Assembly (NCBI GenBank): GCA_934678955.1
Contig: CAKUSI010000267.1
Span: 1 to 5,556, forward strand
Source of the DNA: an uncultured Austwickia sp.
GTDB lineage: Bacteria; Actinomycetota; Actinomycetes; Actinomycetales; Dermatophilaceae
Length of the DNA: 5,556 nucleotides
Reading direction: 5' to 3'
Shown: positions 1-4,223 of the stretch, in pieces
Layout: each line of letters starts with the position of its first letter
Position numbering within the stretch: the first letter of the stretch is position 1
The notes under the pieces: model-generated
Database searches by the model: none
What the model was told of the DNA's origin: nothing
Seen by the model: the letters and a program-made list of their open reading frames with translations, nothing else
Position numbers and translations under genes: made by a program

Positions 1-811
1 CCTGGAGGCTGTGCCCCTGGCCCAGCGCGATCCCGGCGGACAGGTTGCGGGACAACGGCGACATACACGTCGCGATGAGGTCGCCCACGCCGGCCGGGCC
101 CTGCAGCGTGCGGGCGTCGGCCCCGAGCACCAGGGCCAACCGCACGGTCTCGGCCAGGCCCCGCGTAATGAGGGACGCCCGGGTGTTGTCGCCGAGACCG
201 AGTCCCTCGGCCATGCCGACCGCCACGGCCACCACGTTCTTGGCGGCGCCGCCGATCTCCACCCCGACCACGTCGGTCGAGACCTCGGGCCGGAAGTAGT
301 CGGTGCGCACCAGGTCGGCCACCGCGGCCGCCGCGTCCCGGTCGGCCGAGGCGACCACGCATGCGGCCGGCTGGCGGGCCGCGACCTCGTGGGAGAGGTT
401 CGGGCCGGACAGCGCCGCGACGCGCTCCGGCGGCACCCCGGCCACCTGGCCGATGACCTCGCTCATCCGCAGCGAGCTGCCCCGTTCCACCCCCTTGGCG
501 AGGGAGAGCACGCAGGCCTCCGGGGCGATCCGATCCGCCCAGCCCGAAAGCGTCGGCCGCAGCACCTGGGAGGGGATGGCGAGCACCACGTGCTCGGCGC
601 CGTCCAGGGCCGCGGCGGCGTCGTCGGTGACCTCGACCCCCTCGGGCAGCGGCATGTCGGGCAGGTAGTCCGGGTTCACCCCCGACGCGCGCATCCGGGC
701 CACCAGTTCGGGGCGCCGGCCCCACAACCGGACCTCCTGGCCTGCGTCGGCGAGCACCTGCGAGAACGCCGTCCCCCAGCTGCCGGTGCCCATGACCGCG
801 ACGCGGCTCAT
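1..811 (-). CDS. gpsA: NAD(P)H-dependent glycerol-3-phosphate dehydrogenase (3' end cut by window edge)
   Basis: Reduces dihydroxyacetone phosphate to sn-glycerol 3-phosphate in the cytosol, the backbone for phospholipid synthesis. Reading from an ATG at 811, 270 residues are visible without a stop. Family members are about 330-340 residues, so the last 60-70 should lie beyond position 1. The N-terminus is a Rossmann fold with the dinucleotide loop GTGSWGTA (residues 8-15). Next come LSLAKGVERG (102-111, with the conserved Lys106), SGPNLSHEVA (135-144), GGAAKNVVAVAVG (187-199, Lys191 being the expected catalytic lysine), GDNTRASLITRG (207-218) and GVGDLIATC (241-249). The ATG overlaps the stop of plsC in an ATGA arrangement, which indicates one transcript and probable translational coupling. 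Only a weak, distant purine run lies upstream, consistent with coupling. Family assignment is very secure. The cofactor preference (NADH or NADPH) is not determined here. Confidence 0.97.
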   Translation of the reverse strand, partial: MSRVAVMGTGSWGTAFSQVLADAGQEVRLWGRRPELVARMRASGVNPDYLPDMPLPEGVEVTDDAAAALDGAEHVVLAIPSQVLRPTLSGWADRIAPEACVLSLAKGVERGSSLRMSEVIGQVAGVPPERVAALSGPNLSHEVAARQPAACVVASADRDAAAAVADLVRTDYFRPEVSTDVVGVEIGGAAKNVVAVAVGMAEGLGLGDNTRASLITRGLAETVRLALVLGADARTLQGPAGVGDLIATCMSPLSRNLSAGIALGQGHSLQ

Positions 812-1596
812 CGGCGTTCGCCCGCCTCGTCGCGCAGCTCGGGACGATCCCCGAGCTCGTCGCGGAGCACGCGGCGTCCCGCCGACGGATCCCATCGTCC
901 GGGCGGGCACTTCTCGCCCCGCAGCGTCTCCAGCTCGGCGGTGATCGCGTCCATGATCCGGTCCGTCGCCACCCGCAGCAGCGAGGAGTCGCTCTCTCGC
1001 GCGCTGAGGTCGTCCAGCGGAACCGGCGGCCCGGCCGACATCCGGCTCACGACGCGCGGTCCTGGATCCGGTCGGCCGCGCCGGTGCCGGATGAACTGGG
1101 CCCCCCACTGGGCCAGCGGGATCACGGGACGCCCTGTGGCCAGTCCGATGCGTGCCGCGCCGGTTTTGCCCACCATCGGCCATTGCTCCGGGTCCTTGGT
1201 GATCGTGCTCTCCGGCATGACCACCACGCAGCGCCCGTTCACGACGGCCTCCACGGCCGCCTCGTACGCCTCCGCGGCGCGCGCCGTCCCGCGCCGCACC
1301 GGGATCTGCCCGGAGTCGCGCATGATCCGCCCGAACAGCGGCCAGTGGAACATCGACTCCTTCGCCAGGAAATACGGGGGTCGGCCGTTGTCCCAGAGGA
1401 ACCGGGTCACCGCGAACGGGTCGGCGTATGAGATGTGGTTGGGGCAGACGAGGAATCCTCCGTCGCTGGGCAGGTTCTCGACACCCCGCCAGTCGCTGCG
1501 CGTCAGCGCCGCGATGGAGCCCTTGGCGATGAGGATTCCGGCCCGGTACGCGCTCGGATGCTCCTTGCGGGGGCGCTGCGCCCTGGGTGAGACCAC
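808..1596 (-). CDS. plsC: Lysophospholipid (1-acyl-glycerol-3-phosphate) acyltransferase family protein
   Basis: A 262-residue PlsC/LPLAT-family acyltransferase, expected to acylate lysophosphatidic acid at the inner face of the membrane to give phosphatidic acid. Conserved blocks in order: the HX4D catalytic motif NHISYAD (53-59, His54 and Asp59), FLAKESMF (77-84), GQIPVRRG (96-103), the acceptor-binding block MPESTIT (127-133) and a later segment VIPLAQWG (158-165). The usual FPEG glycine is Ser130 here. There is no clear transmembrane helix; residues 17-36 may be a membrane-associating segment. The charged tail after about 225 is unassigned. The start is GTG, supported by an AAGGGAAGGA ribosome-binding site six bases upstream. 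It overlaps gpsA by 4 bp, so the enzyme that makes glycerol 3-phosphate and one that acylates its derivative are co-expressed. The exact acyl donor and acceptor are inferred from the family only; a broader glycerolipid acyltransferase is possible. Confidence 0.93.
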   Translation of the reverse strand: MVSPRAQRPRKEHPSAYRAGILIAKGSIAALTRSDWRGVENLPSDGGFLVCPNHISYADPFAVTRFLWDNGRPPYFLAKESMFHWPLFGRIMRDSGQIPVRRGTARAAEAYEAAVEAVVNGRCVVVMPESTITKDPEQWPMVGKTGAARIGLATGRPVIPLAQWGAQFIRHRRGRPDPGPRVVSRMSAGPPVPLDDLSARESDSSLLRVATDRIMDAITAELETLRGEKCPPGRWDPSAGRRVLRDELGDRPELRDEAGERR

Positions 1597-1704
1597 GAGA
1601 CGTCCTTCCCTTCAAGGCGCGCGCACGTGGCTACGGGCGCGCCTGCATTCCCCGGCCCTCATCTTGGCGGGACGGACATGCCGTGTCGACCCCCGCCGAC
1701 GCCG
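1597..1704. promoter_or_regulatory. Divergent intergenic region between plsC and cofC
   Basis: This short gap must hold the start signals for the minus-strand plsC-gpsA operon and the plus-strand cofC. I find no convincing -35/-10 pair for either. On the plus side a weak -10-like CAGAAT lies at 1709-1714, about 19 bases after a poor -35-like element (GTCGAC, 1685-1690). If used, transcription would begin near the GTG at 1723 and give a leaderless message. No operator-like palindrome stands out. Confidence 0.35.
1603..1612 (-). promoter_or_regulatory. Ribosome-binding site of plsC
   Basis: On the minus strand this reads AAGGGAAGGA, a purine run complementary to the 16S rRNA 3' end, with six bases (cgtctc) before the GTG at 1596. 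It supports the GTG as the true start; no other in-frame start close by has a comparable site. Confidence 0.7.
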
Positions 1705-2472
1705 ATGTCAGAATCGCTCGACGTGAGGCAGGACCAGGCGACCGACGGTCGACGGGACGCGCGCGGGGGGTGGGGAGCGCAGGTGGTGGTGCCCGCCCGC
1801 GGCGCGGCGGGCAAGACCCGGCTCGAGGCCCCTGCCGGGGTGGACCATGCGCGTCTCGCGCGCGCGCTCGCCCTGGACACGGTGGCCGCGGCGCAGCGCG
1901 CCCGGCGGGTGCGGGGCATCGTCCTGGTCACCCCGGACTCGGCTCTCGCCGCGGCGCTGCCGGCGGGGGCGCGCGCGGTGGAAGAGCCGCTCGGAGCCGA
2001 CGTGCCGAGCCCCGGGGCGGACGCCCGCAGCGCCGAACCGCGGTTGCTCGCCGCCGTCCGTGCGGGGCTGGCATCCTGCTCCGTCGACGCCCCCGCCGCG
2101 GTTCTCCTCGGTGATCTGCCCGCGCTGCGCACGTGGGAGCTGGACGAGGCGCTGTCGCACGCCCGGGACGCGATCGAGCGGCCCGCCGACCACCCAGATG
2201 CCGGGGGCCCTCATGCGGTCGCCGCGTTCGTGCCCGACGCCTTCGGGACCGGCACGGTGCTGTTGGTCGGGGCGACGCCGGGCGATCTGGACCCGGCCTT
2301 CGGACGGGGGTCGGCCGCCGCGCACGAGCGGGTCGCCATCCGTCTCTCGGGACCGTGGCCGGGGCTGCGCACCGACGTCGACACCGCGTATGACCTGCTC
2401 GCAGCCCTCTCGCTCGGCGTGGGGTCCCACACGTCGGCCGCGCTACGAAACAGCGCCCATGGGACGACGTGA
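1705..2472 (+). CDS. cofC: Phosphoenolpyruvate / 2-phospho-L-lactate guanylyltransferase (CofC/FbiD) of F420 biosynthesis
   Basis: Transfers GMP from GTP to phosphoenolpyruvate (shown for mycobacterial FbiD) or 2-phospho-L-lactate (archaeal CofC), giving the activated donor for the F420 side chain. From the ATG at 1705 it has 255 residues, a nucleotidyltransferase-like Rossmann fold. Visible family blocks: VVVPARGAAGKTRL (27-40), IVLVTPDSALAAAL (72-85), the metal-site LLGDLPALRTWEL (134-146), FVPDAFGTGTVLL (175-187), FGRGSAAAH (199-207) and GPWPGLRTDVDTAYDL (216-231). The first block is unusual: Arg replaces the common VPxK lysine and the loop before KTRL is one residue shorter. The start is uncertain. 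Alternatives in frame are GTG 1627, ATG 1678 (weak GGCGGGACGGAC upstream) and GTG 1723; the conserved core begins only near 1774-1783. It is divergent from plsC and convergent with hup, so probably transcribed alone. In mycobacteria fbiD occupies the same position relative to gpsA and hupB. Confidence 0.9.
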   Translation: MSESLDVRQDQATDGRRDARGGWGAQVVVPARGAAGKTRLEAPAGVDHARLARALALDTVAAAQRARRVRGIVLVTPDSALAAALPAGARAVEEPLGADVPSPGADARSAEPRLLAAVRAGLASCSVDAPAAVLLGDLPALRTWELDEALSHARDAIERPADHPDAGGPHAVAAFVPDAFGTGTVLLVGATPGDLDPAFGRGSAAAHERVAIRLSGPWPGLRTDVDTAYDLLAALSLGVGSHTSAALRNSAHGTT

Positions 2473-2508
2473 TCGGCGCGCCCGCTCCAGCGGACACGCC
2501 GATCACGT
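2467..2508. terminator. Hairpin between convergent cofC and hup, probable shared terminator
   Basis: Perfect 12-bp inverted repeat: ACGTGATCGGCG (2467-2478) and CGCCGATCACGT (2497-2508). The 18-base loop contains a second small hairpin, CCGC (2482-2485) with GCGG (2490-2493). The cofC stop codon (TGA, 2470-2472) lies inside the left arm. No T-run follows on either strand, as is common for high-GC actinobacterial terminators. The symmetric position between convergent genes suggests use in both directions, which is inference. Confidence 0.65.
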
Positions 2509-2545
2509 GAGATGAAGGGGCGAAACGGAAGGCGACGGGCGGCGA

Positions 2546-2571
2546 GGGGGACCCCCCGACGGCTCAAGCCG
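2546..2571 (-). terminator. Weak hairpin-forming GC stretch downstream of hup
   Basis: Just after the hup stop (minus direction) come CGGCTTGAGCCG (2571-2560), a 4-bp stem with a TTGA loop, and then a G-run facing a C-run around 2557-2546 with almost no loop. These could slow RNA polymerase ahead of the stronger hairpin at 2467-2508. Each alone is short, so this is a tentative call. Confidence 0.25.
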
Positions 2572-2583
2572 CTTCGTTGCAGG

Positions 2584-2982
2584 TCAAGCGCTCTTCCTGG
2601 ACCGAGCGGCCTTGGAGGCAGCGATGGTCGCCTCGGCGGCGGCCCGCACATCCGCGGCGGTCCCGGCGGCCGCGCGCGACGCGGCGGGACCCGCCTTGGG
2701 CAGCGTCGCCGGCTCGGCCACGTACATCTTGAACGCCGTGCCCGGGCGGAACTTCGGCACCGCGGTCGACTCGATGCGCACCGACTGGCCGGTCCGCGGG
2801 TTACGACCGGTCCGGGCCGCGCGGTCCGCGCGCTCGAACGTGCCGAAGCCGGTGATCCCGACCTTCCCGCCGTGCGCGACCTCGCGGATGATGACGTCGA
2901 AGATCGCCTCGATGGCGTCTGCGGCCGCCTTCTTGCCTCCCAGTCGGTCTTCCAGAGCTTCGACCAGATCAGCCTTGTTCAA
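2584..2982 (-). CDS. hup: HU-family nucleoid-associated DNA-binding protein with short Ala-rich C-terminal tail
   Basis: HU proteins bind and bend DNA as dimers and compact the nucleoid. From the TTG at 2982 the protein has 132 residues. Residues 1-90 are a complete HU domain: NKADLVEALEDRLGGKKAAA at the N-terminus, GFGTFERADRAARTGRNP (45-62) with the family signature, the beta-arm region NPRTGQSVRIES (61-72) and VPKFRPGTAFK (75-85). Residues 91-132 form an alanine-rich tail ending KAARSRKSA. This resembles the tailed actinobacterial HupB/HupS type, but those are about 210-220 residues with many lysine repeats, whereas this tail has only three lysines. The start follows from the conserved NKADL N-terminus plus a GGAGGGAGAGGA ribosome-binding site five bases upstream. 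A longer 154-residue reading from 3048 adds 22 residues unlike HU and is rejected. The gene lies downstream of leuCD on the same strand but is separated by a 536-bp gap, so it probably has its own promoter. Confidence 0.96.
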   Translation of the reverse strand: MNKADLVEALEDRLGGKKAAADAIEAIFDVIIREVAHGGKVGITGFGTFERADRAARTGRNPRTGQSVRIESTAVPKFRPGTAFKMYVAEPATLPKAGPAASRAAAGTAADVRAAAEATIAASKAARSRKSA

Positions 2983-2987
2983 CGTAT

Positions 2988-2999
2988 TCCTCTCCCTCC
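2988..2999 (-). promoter_or_regulatory. Strong ribosome-binding site deciding the TTG start of hup
   Basis: Minus-strand GGAGGGAGAGGA with five bases (atacg) before TTG at 2982. The strong site plausibly compensates for the rare TTG start of a protein expected to be abundant. It overrides the upstream in-frame start at 3048. Confidence 0.8.
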
Positions 3000-3011
3000 A
3001 GAGATGATGTC

Positions 3012-3027
3012 GACCGGTTGTCCGGTC
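3012..3027 (-). repeat. 6-bp inverted repeat in the hup leader
   Basis: GACCGG (3012-3017), TTGT, CCGGTC (3022-3027): a perfect 6-bp stem with a four-base loop, about 30 bases upstream of the hup start. It could be an operator or a leader hairpin near the ribosome-binding site. It could also be chance in such GC-rich DNA. Confidence 0.4.
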
Positions 3028-3180
3028 ACACTGCTGTGGCGAGAGCACCGCGCCCCCCCACGTCCCTGTGCGCGGCCCGGAATAGGCAATGAGGGACCCA
3101 TCCCAAAGCCGTTCCTAGACGGTTCTCTCCCCGAGCGCCGGCAGCGTAACTGAACGAGTGACCAACTGCCATGCTCTCAG

Positions 3181-3195
3181 AGGACGTGTCGTCCT
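3181..3195. repeat. 6-bp inverted repeat in the hup upstream region
   Basis: AGGACG (3181-3186), TGT, CGTCCT (3190-3195): a perfect palindrome with a 3-base centre, about 200 bases upstream of hup. No flanking pairing extends it. A protein-binding site is possible; function unknown. Confidence 0.3.
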
Positions 3196-3328
3196 GTCGT
3201 GCTTTCTTGTCGCGATCTCCCCGACGGGTGATCGACTCCCTTATCGGCACGAGGCGTCATGAACCACAGCGGAACCCACCTTCGAACCCAGCCGGACGTT
3301 CGCATTGGACGCGTCGCGGGTCGACAGG

Positions 3329-3352
3329 TTGCGATATTTGCGCAGGTCGCAA
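3329..3352. repeat. TTGCGA/TCGCAA inverted repeat with locally AT-rich centre
   Basis: TTGCGA (3329-3334) and TCGCAA (3347-3352) enclose TATTTGCGCAGG. An alternative 5-bp pairing on the minus strand, TTGCG (3352-3348) with CGCAA (3342-3338), uses part of the same bases. This is one of the few AT-containing spots in the gap and lies just past the large hairpin in the minus direction. It could be an operator or promoter element; no clear consensus match. Confidence 0.3.
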
Positions 3353-3382
3353 GCCCGACAAAGGGATCCGGTCGCGGTCGCG

Positions 3383-3451
3383 CCGGAGGGGCTTTCGGGG
3401 TGCCACACCGAGGCGAGGCCCCCCCGCCGGGGGCGTCGAAAGCCCCTCCGG
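3383..3451 (-). terminator. Large branched hairpin downstream of leuD, probable leuCD terminator
   Basis: A perfect 15-bp inverted repeat, CCGGAGGGGCTTTCG (3383-3397) and CGAAAGCCCCTCCGG (3437-3451), starts 67 bases past the leuD stop. A further four pairs, GTCG (3377-3380) with CGAC (3453-3456), continue the stem across a small internal bulge. Inside are two smaller stems: GGTG (3399-3402) with CACC (3406-3409), and GCCCCC (3418-3423) with GGGGGC (3429-3434). The predicted shape is a three-way junction. No T-run follows on the minus strand, except CCCTTTGTC about 10-20 bases beyond. Terminator is the simplest reading from its position; a structured small RNA or a dispersed repeat is the alternative. 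Confidence 0.7.
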
Positions 3452-3518
3452 ACGACTCTTCCGACGTTCACGGAACGTGAGTTACGGCACGAAAGATCGC
3501 CGCGCCGAGTCGGGCATT

Positions 3519-4118
3519 TCAGGCGCTTGCGAGCCTCACGGCCGGCTTGTACGAGGGCCGAGAAGCCTCGTACGCGTCGATCTTGTCCGCCTGCCGCAGG
3601 GTTAGGCTGATGTCGTCCAGCCCCTCCAGGAGCCGCCACCGGACGTAGTCGTCCACCTCGAAGGGGAGGGTGACGCCCCGGCAGGTGATGGATCGCTGCT
3701 CCAGGTCGACGCTCACCTCGGCGCCGGGCTCCTCCTCCAGGAGCTTCAGCAGCAGCTCGCCGTCCCCCTCGGACACCTTGGCGGTGAGGAGGCCTGCCTT
3801 GCCGGAGTTGCCGCGGAAGATGTCCGCGAAGCGGGGGGAGATGACCGCCCGGAACCCGTAGTCCATGAGCGCCCACACCGCGTGCTCGCGGGAGCTGCCG
3901 GTGCCGAAGTCCGGTCCCGCGACGAGGACGGACGCGCCCGCGAACTCCGCTCGGTTGAGCACGAACTCCGGGTCGTCCCGCCAGGCGGCGAAGAGCCCGT
4001 CCTCGAAGCCCGTGCGGGTCACCCGCTTCAGGTAGCTCGCGGGGATGATCTGGTCGGTGTCCACGTTGCTGCGGCGCAACGGGGCGCCGACGCCGGTGTG
4101 GGTGGTGAACTTCTCCAT
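3519..4118 (-). CDS. leuD: 3-isopropylmalate dehydratase small subunit
   Basis: Small (swivel-domain) subunit of isopropylmalate isomerase, which with LeuC converts 2-isopropylmalate to 3-isopropylmalate in leucine biosynthesis. The 199-residue length is normal for bacterial LeuD. Motifs: [15 protein letters not shown] (18-32), [17 protein letters not shown] (68-84), which is the substrate-recognising loop region, [18 protein letters not shown] (94-111) and the C-terminal [19 protein letters not shown] (166-184). The ATG at 4118 is supported by GAGGAG six bases upstream and by the typical [10 protein letters not shown]-terminus. It follows leuC on the same strand after a 105-bp spacer, longer than the few bases often seen between these two genes, and is followed by a large hairpin. 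No defect is visible. Confidence 0.98.
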   Translation of the reverse strand: MEKFTTHTGVGAPLRRSNVDTDQIIPASYLKRVTRTGFEDGLFAAWRDDPEFVLNRAEFAGASVLVAGPDFGTGSSREHAVWALMDYGFRAVISPRFADIFRGNSGKAGLLTAKVSEGDGELLLKLLEEEPGAEVSVDLEQRSITCRGVTLPFEVDDYVRWRLLEGLDDISLTLRQADKIDAYEASRPSYKPAVRLASA

Positions 4119-4124
4119 GGCGAG

Positions 4125-4130
4125 CTCCTC
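4125..4130 (-). promoter_or_regulatory. Ribosome-binding site of leuD
   Basis: Minus-strand GAGGAG with a six-base spacer before the ATG at 4118. Its presence means leuD can be initiated independently of leuC translation. Confidence 0.75.
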
Positions 4131-4173
4131 GAAGTCAGGGCGGCGAAAGGCACGGGGGGCGAGAGCGGTTTGG

Positions 4174-4217
4174 CGCGGGCCGGCACCCGCGACCTACCTT
4201 TTCGTGCGGTCGGGTGC
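4174..4217 (-). promoter_or_regulatory. Two mutually exclusive hairpins in the leuC-leuD spacer
   Basis: Hairpin A: GCACCCG (4183-4189) pairs with CGGGTGC (4211-4217), continued by ACC (4192-4194) with GGT (4208-4210) across a two-base bulge; its loop contains AAAAGG on the minus strand. Hairpin B: CGCGGG (4174-4179) pairs with CCCGCG (4186-4191) around a six-base loop. Both use 4183-4191, so they cannot form together. Hairpin A starts 7 bases after the leuC stop and emerges first during transcription. This could tune the LeuC:LeuD ratio, by partial termination or mRNA processing, but that is inference; GC-rich spacers form hairpins easily. Confidence 0.4.
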
Positions 4218-4223
4218 GGGCGG

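Larger units (their letters stand above)
2983..3518. other. 536-bp gene-free region between leuD and hup
   Basis: No credible protein gene: the short open frames here (plus 3259-3480, minus 3026-3250) carry A/T-ending and rare codons, including ATA and TTT, unlike the neighbouring genes, and have no recognisable domain. The region is less GC-rich than its surroundings, for example around 3130-3260. It holds the presumed leuCD terminator at its right side, the hup promoter and leader at its left side, and several inverted repeats listed separately. No tRNA or known RNA family was recognised. A -35/-10 pair for hup could not be assigned with confidence; TTGGGA and TATTCC on the minus strand (about 3107-3086, 16-base spacer) is a weak candidate. 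Confidence 0.6.

Noticed and set aside
11..1726. 571-residue open frame on the plus strand across gpsA and plsC
   Set aside because: It lies antisense to two genes with full family motifs and is low-complexity, Arg/Gly/His-rich. This is typical of a shadow frame in GC-rich DNA.
1928..2506. Open frames on the minus strand across cofC (1708-2430, 1928-2506) and in the other plus frame (1847-2515)
   Set aside because: Arg/Pro-rich shadows of cofC. Only the 1705-2472 frame carries the GDLPAL, GTGT and DVDT family motifs.
2983..3048. N-terminal extension of HU from an upstream start (154 residues)
   Set aside because: HU proteins begin directly at the MNKADL-like segment. The extension matches nothing in the family and would place the strong ribosome-binding site inside the coding region.
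3026..3250. 74-codon minus-strand frame upstream of hup
   Set aside because: Codon third positions are not GC-biased like the real genes, there is no domain, and it overlaps the region where the hup promoter and leader must lie.
3333..3352. AT-containing spot GATATTTGCGCAGG as a plus-strand promoter with TTGGAC at 3305-3310
   Set aside because: The spacing to GATATT is 22 bases, too long for a standard sigma-A promoter, and it would only drive transcription antisense to leuD.
3259..3480. 73-codon plus-strand frame with a GAGG four bases before its ATG
   Set aside because: It runs through the large hairpin, uses codons such as ATA, TTT and ACA that neighbouring genes avoid, and shows no recognisable domain. 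The Shine-Dalgarno match is short enough to be chance.
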